Below are positions 28,091-36,764 of a stretch of 64,000 nucleotides of DNA, piece after piece (the first letter of the stretch is position 1; each line of letters starts with the position of its first letter). Source of the DNA: Actinomadura coerulea (lineage in GTDB: Bacteria > Actinomycetota > Actinomycetes > Streptosporangiales > Streptosporangiaceae); NCBI RefSeq assembly GCF_014208105.1, contig NZ_JACHMQ010000001.1:2232001-2296000 (forward strand), read 5' to 3'. Under the pieces are notes generated by a model. That model was not told the DNA's origin, searched no databases, and saw only the letters and a program-made list of their open reading frames with translations. Made by a program: the position numbers and the translations under genes.

Positions 28091-30106
28091 ATGAGCGCTT
28101 TCGACGACGTGCCCGAGTGGGCGCCCCGGAACCCGCCGGAGCCGGGCGGCCCCGAGTCCCCCTCCCCCTTCCTCGGCGCCTCGCAGCCGACCGGGCTCCC
28201 GCCGCGCGGCGCGCCGAGCGGGCACGACGGCGAGCCCTTCGACGCCTTCAGCAGGCCCGACCGCGCTCCCCGTCCAGCGGGTCCGGCCCACGCCGCCGAC
28301 AAACCGCCGCGGGGGCCGTGGCCTCTGGGCGGGGGCCGCCCGCCCCGGCGGGTCGGCGGCGTCCTGCTCGGGCCGCTGGCGGGCGCGATCGGCCTGGTGC
28401 TGCTCACCGGGTTCGGCGCGTACGCGATCGCCTCGCCGGGCGTCGGCTGCTCCGGCGGCGGCGCGGTGACGCTCGACGTGGCGGCGGCGCCGGACGTCGA
28501 GCCCGCGGTCACGCGGACGGCGGGGCGCTTCAACGACGCGGCCCACGAGGTGGGCGGGCGCTGCGCCCGCGCCCGGGTGCGCGCCGCCGACCCCGCCGCG
28601 GTCGCGACGCTGCTGTCCGGCAAGGGCGTGGCGGGCGTCGCCCGCCGGCCGGACGTCTGGATCCCCGACTCCTCGCTGTGGACCGGGCTCGCCGGCGGCC
28701 CCGCGCAGGCCGCCGGCGCCTCGGGACGGTCCGCCGGGATCGCCTCGACTCCGATCGTCCTGGCCGTGCCGCGCGGCCTGGCGACGCGACTGCGCAACCT
28801 CGGCGCCCCGGAGCGGCCGTCCTGGAAGGATCTGCTCGCCGCGGCCGGGACCGCCCCGGGCACCGGAGGAGACCCGGCCGCCGGGGACGGCGCCGGGGTG
28901 ATCCCTCCGCGGCTGCTCCGGCTCCAGGTCCCCGATCCGGCCCGCAGCGCGACCGGCATGGGCGCGCTGCTGCTGGCCGGGGCGCTGCTGGGCGGCGCCC
29001 CCGGCGGCGAGGCGCCGTTCACCGGGGCCGTCCGCACGATCCGGGAGGGCGTCGCCGTCTCCGTGGACGCCCAGTTCGCCGCCTTCGCGACGTCCGCCTC
29101 GTCCGGCCGGGGCGAGGCCGACCGCTACCCGGTCGCGATGGCGCCCGAGCAGGCGGTGTTCGCCTACAACGCGCGGCGCCCGGCGGAGGCGGCGGTCGCC
29201 GTGTACCCGGCCGAGGGGACGGTCTACCTCGACCACCCGGTCGCCGTCCTGGCGCGGGACCGGGCCAAGGCGGGCGCGGCGCGGTTACTGGAGGCGGCGC
29301 TCGCGGACGGCGAGACCCGCGAGGACCTCCGGCGGCTGGGGTTCCGGGCGCCCGGCGGAGCCGCGCCCGCCTCGTTCTCCCCGCGGACCGGTCTGGATCC
29401 GCGGCCCCCGAGGGCGCTCCCCGGCACGCCTGCCGCGGAGGTCCGGCGCACCATGCAGTCGTGGGCCCAGCTGTCGCTGAGCATCCGGATGCTGAGCATC
29501 ATCGACGTGTCGGGCTCCATGGACGAGGAGGTCGTGCCCGGCGTGACGCGGCTGCAGTCCACGGTGCGCACGGCCCAGGGCGGGCTCGCGCTGCTGCCGG
29601 ACGACAGCGAGCTCGGCCAGTGGATCTTCTCCACGGGCCTTCAGGGCGACCGGGACTGGCGGGAGCTGGTCGGCGTCGGGCCGCTCGACCAGCGGCTGGG
29701 CTCGGCGACCCGGCGGCAGCTCGTGCTGAGCGCGTTCGCGCGGATCCGGGTGAAGGAGCACGGCGACACCGGCCTGTACGACACGGTCATGGCGGCGTTC
29801 GACTACATGAAGCGGACCTACAAGCCGGAGTACGTGAACTCGGTGCTGCTGTGGACGGACGGGCGGAACGAGGACCCGGGCGGCCCGTCCCTGGAGGAGA
29901 CCCTCGACCACATGCGGCGCGAGTACGACCCGGAGCGGCCCGTCCAGGTCAACATGCTGGGCTACGGATCGGACGTGGACGTCAACGAGCTGCGGCGGAT
30001 CGCGCGGGTGACGCACGGCGACGCCTACGTGGCCCGGACGCCCGGCCAGATCCAGGCGATCTTCCTCAGGGCCGTCTCGCGCCGGGTCTGCGAACCCGAC
30101 TGCTGA
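28091..30106 (+). CDS. Membrane-anchored solute-binding and VWA domain protein
   Basis: 671 residues. ATG 28091 has GGAG seven bases upstream. A Pro-rich cytoplasmic N-terminus (about 80 residues) is followed by one membrane helix (VGGVLLGPLAGAIGLVLLTG) and an extracellular region. The first extracellular part resembles a type-2 periplasmic binding domain (ALDVAAAPDVEPAV-like start, DVWIPDSSLW). The C-terminal 200 residues are a von Willebrand A domain with an intact MIDAS start, IIDVSGSMDEE, and WTDGRNED. Such fusion proteins are common in actinomycetes and probably bind ligands or partners at the cell surface. Ligand unknown. Confidence 0.85.
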   Translation: MSAFDDVPEWAPRNPPEPGGPESPSPFLGASQPTGLPPRGAPSGHDGEPFDAFSRPDRAPRPAGPAHAADKPPRGPWPLGGGRPPRRVGGVLLGPLAGAIGLVLLTGFGAYAIASPGVGCSGGGAVTLDVAAAPDVEPAVTRTAGRFNDAAHEVGGRCARARVRAADPAAVATLLSGKGVAGVARRPDVWIPDSSLWTGLAGGPAQAAGASGRSAGIASTPIVLAVPRGLATRLRNLGAPERPSWKDLLAAAGTAPGTGGDPAAGDGAGVIPPRLLRLQVPDPARSATGMGALLLAGALLGGAPGGEAPFTGAVRTIREGVAVSVDAQFAAFATSASSGRGEADRYPVAMAPEQAVFAYNARRPAEAAVAVYPAEGTVYLDHPVAVLARDRAKAGAARLLEAALADGETREDLRRLGFRAPGGAAPASFSPRTGLDPRPPRALPGTPAAEVRRTMQSWAQLSLSIRMLSIIDVSGSMDEEVVPGVTRLQSTVRTAQGGLALLPDDSELGQWIFSTGLQGDRDWRELVGVGPLDQRLGSATRRQLVLSAFARIRVKEHGDTGLYDTVMAAFDYMKRTYKPEYVNSVLLWTDGRNEDPGGPSLEETLDHMRREYDPERPVQVNMLGYGSDVDVNELRRIARVTHGDAYVARTPGQIQAIFLRAVSRRVCEPDC

Positions 30107-30130
30107 CCTGCCCCCGAGCCCCTCTCGCAT

Positions 30131-30174
30131 TTGATTCTAGAACTACATTCGAGTTAACTTAGCGTTCTGTTAAC
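30131..30174 (+). promoter_or_regulatory. Promoter and operator of the acyl-CoA dehydrogenase operon
   Basis: TTGATT (30131-30136), exact 17-base spacer, TTAACT (30154-30159). Two GTTAAC palindromes (30153-30158 and 30169-30174) bracket the start of transcription, and AACT-N7-AGTT lies in the spacer. The repeats fit binding of the TetR-type protein encoded by the third gene of the operon; that link is inferred. Confidence 0.65.
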
Positions 30175-30197
30175 TACGCCGGCGAGAGGGGCACCGC

Positions 30198-31349
30198 GTG
30201 CGCCGCACCGTTTTCAACGAGGACCACGAGGCCTTCCGGGAGACGATCCGGGCCTTCATCGAGGCCGAGGTGGTCCCGGTCTACGAGGAGTGGGAGAACG
30301 CGGGCCACCCGCCGCGCGAGTTCTACCGCAAGCTCGGCGAGCTGGGCGTGTTCGGCATCCAGGTGCCCGAGGAGTACGGCGGCGCGGGCGAGACCAGCTT
30401 CAAGTACCAGGCCGTGGTGTCCGAGGAGTGCGCCCGCGCCGGGGTGGGCTTCGGCGGCTACGGGGTGCACGTCAACCTCGTCCTGCCCTACCTGCTGAAG
30501 TACGGCTCGCAGGAGCAGAAGAAGCGCTGGCTGCCGCCGTTCGTGTCCGGCGAGATGATGACGGCGATCGCGATGACCGAGCCCGGCACCGGCTCCGACC
30601 TCGCCGGCATGCAGACCACCGCGAAGCGGGACGGCGACCACTACGTCCTCAACGGCGCCAAGACGTTCATCACCGGCGGCGTCCTCGCCGACCGGGTGCT
30701 CGTGGTGGCCCGGACGTCCCCGGCCACGCCGGAGAACCGCCGGGCGGGCCTGTCGATCCTCGCCGTGGACACCCGGAGCGAGGGCTACGCGGTCGGCCGC
30801 AAGCTGGAGAAGATCGGGCTGCGCAGCTCCGACACCGCCGAGCTGTCGTTCACCGACGTCCGGGTGCCCGTGGAGGACCTGCTCGGCGAGGAGGGCCGCG
30901 GGTTCGAGTACCTGACCCACAACCTCGCCGAGGAGCGCCTCGGCATCGCCACCAGCTCCTACGCCTCGGCGGCCGCCGCCGTGGAGTTCGCCCGCAGGTA
31001 CGTGCAGGAGCGCACCGTCTTCGGCAAGACCGTGTCGTCGTTCCAGAACACCAAGTTCGTGCTGGCCGAGTGCGCCACCGAGGTCGAGGCCGCCCGCTCG
31101 CTGGTCGACCGCTGCATCGAGGCGCTCGACGCCGGCGAGCTCACCCCCGCCGACGCCGCCGTCTGCAAGCTGTTCTGCACCGAGGTGCAGGCCCGCGTCG
31201 TCGACAAGTGCCTCCAGCTGCACGGCGGCTACGGCTACATCCTGGAGTACCCGATCGCGCGCCTGTACGCCGACGCCCGGGTCGCCCGGATCTACGGCGG
31301 CACCAGCGAGGTGCTCAAGACCATCATCGCCAAGGACATCCAGGTCTGA
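30198..31349 (+). CDS. Acyl-CoA dehydrogenase (long-chain-like)
   Basis: 383-residue FAD enzyme catalysing alpha,beta-dehydrogenation of an acyl-CoA. Signature blocks are AMTEPGTGSDLAGMQTTA and FQNTKFVLAECATEVEAAR, plus LHGGYGYILEYPIARLYADA. The usual medium-chain catalytic Glu position is Gly (IYGGTSEV). The likely base is therefore the Glu in LAEERLGIA, as in long-chain and isovaleryl-CoA dehydrogenases. GTG 30198 has GAGAGGGG upstream. It is first in an operon with an SDR and a TetR regulator. Confidence 0.92.
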   Translation: MRRTVFNEDHEAFRETIRAFIEAEVVPVYEEWENAGHPPREFYRKLGELGVFGIQVPEEYGGAGETSFKYQAVVSEECARAGVGFGGYGVHVNLVLPYLLKYGSQEQKKRWLPPFVSGEMMTAIAMTEPGTGSDLAGMQTTAKRDGDHYVLNGAKTFITGGVLADRVLVVARTSPATPENRRAGLSILAVDTRSEGYAVGRKLEKIGLRSSDTAELSFTDVRVPVEDLLGEEGRGFEYLTHNLAEERLGIATSSYASAAAAVEFARRYVQERTVFGKTVSSFQNTKFVLAECATEVEAARSLVDRCIEALDAGELTPADAAVCKLFCTEVQARVVDKCLQLHGGYGYILEYPIARLYADARVARIYGGTSEVLKTIIAKDIQV

Positions 31350-31365
31350 CGGAAGGGCTGCGCAC

Positions 31366-32121
31366 ATGACCGACACCCGGGTGGCCATCGTCACCGGCGC
31401 CGCGCGCGGCATCGGCGCCGCCACCGCCGTCCGCCTCGCCAGGGAGGGCTTCGCCGTCGCGGTCTGCGACCTCGACGAGGCGGCCTGCGCCGGCACGGTC
31501 GGCACGATCGCCGATGAGGGCGGCACCGCGCTCGCCGTCGGCGTGGACGTCGCCGACACCGCGCGGGCGAACGCCGCCGTCGCCCGCGTCGCCGCGGAGC
31601 TCGGCCCGCCCGTCGTCCTGGTGAACAACGCCGGCATCACCCGCGACAACCTGCTGTTCAAGATGTCCGACGACGACTGGGACTCGGTCATGTCGGTGCA
31701 CCTGCGCGGCTCGTTCGTGATGACCCGCGCCGCGCAGGAGCACATGACGAAGGCCGGGTGGGGCCGGATCGTGAACCTGTCGTCGGTGTCGGCCCTCGGC
31801 AACCGGGGCCAGGCCAACTACTCGGCGGCCAAGGCGGGCCTCCAGGGGTTCACCAAGACGCTGGCGATCGAGCTGGGCAGGTTCGGGGTGACGGCCAACG
31901 CGATCGCGCCCGGATTCATCGCCACCGAGATGACCGCCGCGACCGCCGCCCGCGTCGGCGTCGACTTCGAGGACTTCAAGGCCGCCGCGGCCAAGGAGAT
32001 CCCGGTCCGGCGCGTCGGCGTGCCCGAGGACATCGCCGGGACCGTCGCGTTCCTGGTGAGCGACGACGCGTCCTTCGTGTCCGGGCAGGTCATCTATGTG
32101 GCCGGTGGTCCCCGCGCGTGA
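31366..32121 (+). CDS. SDR-family 3-oxoacyl reductase (FabG-like)
   Basis: 251-residue classical SDR, ATG 31366 with GGAAGGG upstream. Cofactor motif TGAARGIG, NNAGITRD, catalytic Ser in NLSSVSALG and YSAAKAG. Closest in pattern to FabG-like acyl-CoA/acyl-ACP ketoreductases. Placed 16 bases after the acyl-CoA dehydrogenase, it probably acts on 3-hydroxyacyl or 3-oxoacyl-CoA in the same fatty-acid or branched-acid route. The last 26 bases overlap the TetR gene. Confidence 0.9.
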   Translation: MTDTRVAIVTGAARGIGAATAVRLAREGFAVAVCDLDEAACAGTVGTIADEGGTALAVGVDVADTARANAAVARVAAELGPPVVLVNNAGITRDNLLFKMSDDDWDSVMSVHLRGSFVMTRAAQEHMTKAGWGRIVNLSSVSALGNRGQANYSAAKAGLQGFTKTLAIELGRFGVTANAIAPGFIATEMTAATAARVGVDFEDFKAAAAKEIPVRRVGVPEDIAGTVAFLVSDDASFVSGQVIYVAGGPRA

Positions 32122-32695
32122 CGGGGCGCCCCGGGCGCGCGACCGGGACAGGACGGAGGAGTCGCTGCGCGCGGCGGCGGTCGCGCTGCTGCGGCGCGGC
32201 GGCGTCCTGGCCGGGCTGAACCTGCGCCAGGTCGCCGACGAGGCCGGGGTCAACCGCGGGCTGGTCTACCAGTACTTCGGTTCCCGGCGGGCGCTGCTGC
32301 GCTCGGCGCTGTTCCACCGCTCGCGCCCGAACGCCGAGGACGCGGTGGACGCGGCCGGGCTGCCGCTGCGCGAGCGGCTGTCGCGGCTCTTCTGGACGAG
32401 CCTGCGCCACCCCGAGCCGGTCCGTCTGGCGACGCTGCTCGTCCTGGACGGCGACGACCGGCCCCGGGTCCTGCTCAACCGGGGCGCGGGCCGCGAGGAC
32501 CTCGCGGCGGAGGCGGCGCGCGGCGAGCTGCCGATCGAGGACGTGGCGGCCGTGCAGGCGGCCATCGCGTCCACGGTCTACGGGTACACGCTGCTGCGCG
32601 AGCACCTCGCACGGGAGATCGGCGTGCCCGCCGAGGAGCTCGACGAGCGCATGGCCCGCTGCGTGGAGGCCATGTTCGCGCGCCGCCCCGGCTAG
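32096..32695 (+). CDS. TetR-family transcriptional regulator
   Basis: 199 residues. The N-terminal helix-turn-helix reads LNLRQVADEAGVNRGLVYQYFGSRRALL, the TetR pattern, with a ligand-binding helical C-terminal domain. The ATG at 32096 overlaps the SDR gene by 26 bases; a GTG at 32105 is an alternative. As last gene of the operon it is a natural candidate for autoregulation through the GTTAAC repeats upstream of the first gene, responding to an acyl-CoA-like ligand. Its stop overlaps the convergent receptor gene by four bases (CTAG). Confidence 0.87.
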   Translation: MWPVVPARDGAPRARDRDRTEESLRAAAVALLRRGGVLAGLNLRQVADEAGVNRGLVYQYFGSRRALLRSALFHRSRPNAEDAVDAAGLPLRERLSRLFWTSLRHPEPVRLATLLVLDGDDRPRVLLNRGAGREDLAAEAARGELPIEDVAAVQAAIASTVYGYTLLREHLAREIGVPAEELDERMARCVEAMFARRPG

Positions 32696-33462
32696 CGGGG
32701 GCGGGCCGCGGCGAGCCCTTCCGCGAGGGCGGCCGGGGCCTCGGTCAGGGACGGGCCGTACCAGGTGAGGAGCCGGCCGCTGACGAGCGCGGCGTCGATC
32801 CCGGGGAAGGACTCGGGGCCGTCGTCCTCGGTGAAGCGGTACGGCTCGTCCGGCAGGACCACCAGGTCCGCGCCCGCCGCGTTCAGCTCGTCGAGAGGGA
32901 TCTTCGGGTAGCGCTCGGGATGCCCGGCGTAGACGTTGGACACGCCGAGCCGGGACAGGACGTCGCCGGCGAAGGTGTCGCGCCCGACGACCATCCACGG
33001 CCGCCGCCAGATCGGGATCACCGCCGTCCGGGGCTCGCCCGGTGCGACGTCCGCCCAGACGCGGGAGGCCTCCCGCAGCCAGCCGGGCTCCGGCACCCGG
33101 CAGGCCTCGGCGAGCATGCGCCGCAGCGACGCCAGCGCCTCCTCGACCGTGCGGATCCGCGTCATCCACACCGGCACCCCGGCCGCGCGCAGCGCCGCGA
33201 CGTCGGCGGGCCTGTTCTCCTCGGCGTTGCCGACGACGACGTCGGGCCGCAGCCCGATGATCTTCTCCAGGTCGGGGTTCTTGGTGCCCCGCACGCGCGG
33301 CACGTCCAGGCCCTCGGGGCGGGTGCACCAGTCGGTGGCGCCGGCGAGCAGCTCCGGCGCGGTCTCCGCGACCGCCTCGGTCAGGGACGGGACGATCGAC
33401 ACGACGCGGCGCACCCGGTCCGGGACATCGGCCGGGGCGCCGGTGTCGTCGTGGACGGCCAT
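32692..33462 (-). CDS. Helical-backbone metal receptor, cobalamin-binding BtuF-like, apparently cytosolic
   Basis: 256-residue protein with the two-lobed helical-backbone fold of BtuF-type vitamin B12 and siderophore receptors: RVVSIVPSLTEAV at the start, PRVRGTKNPDLEKIIGLRPDVVVG, and the late PDEPYRFTEDD. Unlike BtuF it has no signal peptide or lipobox, so it should stay in the cytosol. It lies 13 bases downstream of icmF, a cobalamin-dependent mutase, which supports corrinoid binding as its job. Whether it delivers, scavenges or senses cobalamin is inference. Confidence 0.8.
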   Translation of the reverse strand: MAVHDDTGAPADVPDRVRRVVSIVPSLTEAVAETAPELLAGATDWCTRPEGLDVPRVRGTKNPDLEKIIGLRPDVVVGNAEENRPADVAALRAAGVPVWMTRIRTVEEALASLRRMLAEACRVPEPGWLREASRVWADVAPGEPRTAVIPIWRRPWMVVGRDTFAGDVLSRLGVSNVYAGHPERYPKIPLDELNAAGADLVVLPDEPYRFTEDDGPESFPGIDAALVSGRLLTWYGPSLTEAPAALAEGLAAARPR

Positions 33463-33475
33463 CGGCGGCGGGGCG

Positions 33476-36400
33476 TCAGACGTTGCGGCGGTACTGGCCG
33501 CCGACCTCGAAGAACGCGTCGGTGATCTGCTGGAGGCTGCACACGCGCGCCGCGTCCATCAGCACCGCGAAGACGTTCCCGCCGGACCGGGCCGCGTCCT
33601 TGAGCGCGGCGAGGGCGGCCCGCGCCTCGTCCCGGTGCGCCCCCTGGTAGGCGTGGACGCGGTCGAGCTGGGAGCGCTTCTCCTCCTCGGTCGCGCGGGC
33701 GAGCTCGATCGTCTTCGGCGTCCCGTCGCCGGCCTCGGGGCCGCGGAAGGTGTTGACGCCGATGATCGGCAGCGAGCCGTCGTGCTTGCGCTGCTCGTAC
33801 AGCATCGACTCGTCCTGGATGCGGCCGCGCTGGTAGCCGGTCTCCATGGCGCCGAGGACGCCGCCGCGCTCGCTGATGCGGTCGAACTCCGCCAGCACCG
33901 CCTCCTCGACCAGGTCGGTCAGCTCGTCGATGACGAACGACCCCTGCAGCGGGTTCTCGTTCATCGCCAGGCCCCACTCGCGGTTGATGATGAGCTGGAT
34001 CGCCAGGGCCCGCCGCACCGACTCGGCCGTCGGCGTGGTGACGGCCTCGTCGTAGGCGTTGGTGTGCAGGCTGTTGCAGTTGTCGTAGATGGCGATGAGC
34101 GCCTGGAGCGTCGTGCGGATGTCGTTGAAGTGCATCTCCTGCGCGTGCAGGGAGCGCCCGGACGTCTGCACGTGGTACTTCAGCTTCTGGCTGCGCTCGT
34201 TGGCGCCGTACCGGTCGCGCATGGCGACGGCCCAGATGCGGCGGGCCACGCGTCCGAGCACGTTGTACTCGGGGTCCATGCCGTTGGAGAAGAAGAACGA
34301 CAGGTTGGGCGCGAAGTCGTCGATGTCCATGCCGCGCGCCAGGTAGGACTCGACGTAGGTGAAGCCGTTGGCGAGGGTGAACGCGAGCTGGCTGATGGGG
34401 TTCGCCCCGGCCTCGGCGATGTGGTAGCCGGAGATGGACACCGAGTAGAAGTTGCGGACCTTGTTGGCGATGAACCACTCCTGGATGTCGCCCATCATCC
34501 GCAGCGAGAACTCGGTGGAGAAGATGCAGGTGTTCTGCCCCTGGTCCTCCTTGAGGATGTCTGCCTGCACCGTGCCGCGCACGGTCGACAGCACGCGCGC
34601 GCGGATCTGCGCGGCCTCCTCTTCGGACGGCTCCCGCCCGTTCTCCTCGTAGAAGGCGTCCAGCCCCTGGTCGAGGGCCGTGTTGAGGAAGAACGCCAGG
34701 ATCGTGGGCGCGGGACCGTTGATGGTCATCGACACCGAGGTGGTCGGGGACGCCAGGTCGAACCCGTCGTACAGCGCCTTCATGTCGTCCAGCGTGGCGA
34801 TCGACACCCCGGACGTGCCGACCTTGCCGTACACGTCGGGGCGCTCGTCGGGGTCGCGCCCGTACAGGGTGACCGAGTCGAACGCGGTGGACAGGCGCGT
34901 CGCGGGCTGGCCCTCCGACAGCAGCTTGAAGCGGCGGTTGGTGCGGAAGGGGTCGCCCTCGCCCGCGAACATGCGGGCGGGGTCCTCGTTGTCGCGCTTG
35001 AAGGGGAACACCCCGGCGGTGAACGGGAACCGGCCGGGCAGGTTCTCGTTGCGGAGGAACCGCAGCAGCTCGCCGTGGTCGGTGTAGCGCGGCAGGGCGA
35101 CGCGGGGGATCCGGCTGCCCGACAGCGACTCGCGCGTGAGGGTGGTGCGCAGCTCCCGGTCGCGGATCCTCACGACCTGCTCGTCGCCGGAGTAGGACTC
35201 CACGACGGCGGGCCATCCCGCGACCAGCTCCGCGTTCCCGGGCTCCACCTCCCGGCGCGCCTTCTCCAGCAGGCTCTCCACCTCGGAGGCGTCGGTCAGC
35301 TCGGCGCGCACCTCGTCCAGCCGCTGGACGCGCCGCACCGCCTCCATCTGCCGGACCGTGTCGGCGTGGTAGCCCCGGACGGTCTCGGCGATGTCGGACA
35401 GGTACCGCACCCGGTTCGGCGGGATGACGATCGCGGCGCCGGTGGACACCTTGGTCTCGACCTCGGGGAGGGCGCCGTCCTCCAGGCGCAGGCCGTGCTC
35501 GCCCAGCAGCCCGCCGAGGTGCTGGTAGAGGGCCGTGACGCCGTCGTCGTTGAACGTGGCGGCGCTCGTGCCGAACACCGGCATGTCCTCGGGCCGCTGC
35601 CCGAACGCCTCCCGGTTGCGCACCAGCTGGCGGCCCACGTCGCGCAGCGCGTCGGCGGCGCCGCGCCGCTCGAACTTGTTGATCGCGACCACGTCCGCGA
35701 AGTCGAGCATGTCGATCTTCTCGAGCTGGGACGCGGCGCCGAACTCCGGCGTCATCACGTACAGCGACACGTCGACCAGCGGGACGATCGCGGCGTCGCC
35801 CTGCCCGATGCCGGGCGTCTCCAGGACCACCAGGTCGTACCCGGCGGCCTTGCAGGCGGTGATGATGTCCTCGACGTTCTCCGGCAGCTCCCGCGCGCCC
35901 CGGGTCGCCAGCGAGCGGAAGAACACGCGGTCGCCGTCCAGGGAGTTCATCCTGATCCGGTCGCCGAGCAGCGCGCCGCCGCCGCGCCGCCGCGTCGGGT
36001 CCACGGCCAGCACGGCGACGCGCAGCCGGTCGCCCTGGTCGACGCGCAGGCGCCGCACCAGCTCGTCGGTCAGCGACGACTTCCCGGACCCGCCCGTCCC
36101 GGTGATGCCCAGCACGGGGACCCGCCGCCCGGCCGCCGCCTCGGCGAGCCGCGCGCGGGCGTCCCCGGGCAGGCCGCCGGCCTGAAGGCAGGTGATGGCC
36201 CGGGCGAGGGCGCGCCGCTCCCCCGCCACCACGGCGTCGGCCGGCACGGGCTCGGCGGCCAGGTCGACGTCGCACTCGCGGACCAGTTCGTTGATCATGC
36301 CGGGCAGGCCGAGCCGCTGCCCGTCCTCCGGGGAGAAGATCCGCACGCCGGCGTCCGACAGCCGCGCGATCTCCTCGTGCACGATGACGCCGCCGCCCCC

Positions 36401-36703
36401 GCCGAACACCTTCACGTGCTCGGCGCCGGCCTCCTTCAGGCTGCGCGACAGGTACTCGAAGTACTCGACGTGGCCGCCCTGGTAGGAGCTGATCGCCACG
36501 CCCTGCGCGTCCTCCTCCAGGACCGCGTCGACGACCTCCCGGACGGAGCGGTCGTGCCCGAGGTGGACCACCTCGGCGCCCTGTGACTGCAGGATGCGCC
36601 GCATGATGTTGATGGCCGCGTCGTGGCCGTCGAACAGCGCCGCCGCCGTCACGAACCGCACCGGGTGCACCGGCGCGTGCAGCTCCCCCGTCACCGTCTC
36701 CAC
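33476..36703 (-). CDS. icmF: Fused isobutyryl-CoA mutase (IcmF)
   Basis: 1075-residue adenosylcobalamin enzyme interconverting isobutyryl-CoA and n-butyryl-CoA. The order is: N-terminal B12 domain with the cobalt-binding His in FDGHDAAI (residues 24-31), SSYQGGH and GGGGG; then a MeaI-like GTPase chaperone domain with Walker A TGTGGSGKSS (about 200-210), LETPGIGQGD and NKFE; then the mutase barrel, beginning near RIPRVALPRYT and including TVRGTVQADILKED. This single-chain fusion distinguishes IcmF from methylmalonyl-CoA mutase. GTG 36703 has AAGGG six bases upstream. It is divergent from a MarR gene and followed by a BtuF-like gene. Confidence 0.95.
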   Translation of the reverse strand: METVTGELHAPVHPVRFVTAAALFDGHDAAINIMRRILQSQGAEVVHLGHDRSVREVVDAVLEEDAQGVAISSYQGGHVEYFEYLSRSLKEAGAEHVKVFGGGGGVIVHEEIARLSDAGVRIFSPEDGQRLGLPGMINELVRECDVDLAAEPVPADAVVAGERRALARAITCLQAGGLPGDARARLAEAAAGRRVPVLGITGTGGSGKSSLTDELVRRLRVDQGDRLRVAVLAVDPTRRRGGGALLGDRIRMNSLDGDRVFFRSLATRGARELPENVEDIITACKAAGYDLVVLETPGIGQGDAAIVPLVDVSLYVMTPEFGAASQLEKIDMLDFADVVAINKFERRGAADALRDVGRQLVRNREAFGQRPEDMPVFGTSAATFNDDGVTALYQHLGGLLGEHGLRLEDGALPEVETKVSTGAAIVIPPNRVRYLSDIAETVRGYHADTVRQMEAVRRVQRLDEVRAELTDASEVESLLEKARREVEPGNAELVAGWPAVVESYSGDEQVVRIRDRELRTTLTRESLSGSRIPRVALPRYTDHGELLRFLRNENLPGRFPFTAGVFPFKRDNEDPARMFAGEGDPFRTNRRFKLLSEGQPATRLSTAFDSVTLYGRDPDERPDVYGKVGTSGVSIATLDDMKALYDGFDLASPTTSVSMTINGPAPTILAFFLNTALDQGLDAFYEENGREPSEEEAAQIRARVLSTVRGTVQADILKEDQGQNTCIFSTEFSLRMMGDIQEWFIANKVRNFYSVSISGYHIAEAGANPISQLAFTLANGFTYVESYLARGMDIDDFAPNLSFFFSNGMDPEYNVLGRVARRIWAVAMRDRYGANERSQKLKYHVQTSGRSLHAQEMHFNDIRTTLQALIAIYDNCNSLHTNAYDEAVTTPTAESVRRALAIQLIINREWGLAMNENPLQGSFVIDELTDLVEEAVLAEFDRISERGGVLGAMETGYQRGRIQDESMLYEQRKHDGSLPIIGVNTFRGPEAGDGTPKTIELARATEEEKRSQLDRVHAYQGAHRDEARAALAALKDAARSGGNVFAVLMDAARVCSLQQITDAFFEVGGQYRRNV

Positions 36704-36711
36704 CTCAACCC

Positions 36712-36740
36712 TTGGACATCCAATATTTGGAAGTTAAAAT
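36712..36740 (+). promoter_or_regulatory. Promoter and operator of the MarR gene
   Basis: TTGGAC (36712-36717), exact 17-base spacer, TAAAAT (36735-36740), then seven bases to GTG 36748, so the mRNA is leaderless. The spacer holds TTGGA-CA-TCCAA and CCAA-TAT-TTGG inverted repeats, a likely MarR binding site. Confidence 0.75.
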
Positions 36741-36764
36741 AGTTTCCGTGCGCGACGCAGTCAA
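36736..36764 (-). promoter_or_regulatory. Promoter of icmF
   Basis: On the minus strand TTGACT (36764-36759), exact 17-base spacer, TATTTT (36741-36736). It shares its -10 bases with the opposite-strand MarR promoter. Transcription would begin near 36729, inside the inverted repeats. Confidence 0.75.

Noticed and set aside
30198..32695. Cholesterol or steroid degradation gene set
   Set aside because: Acyl-CoA dehydrogenase, SDR and TetR are too generic, and no ring-degradation genes are present.
33381..36275. Alternative-frame open reading frame within icmF
   Set aside because: Same strand, other frame; composed of Arg/Pro/Gly runs. IcmF itself matches its family from end to end.
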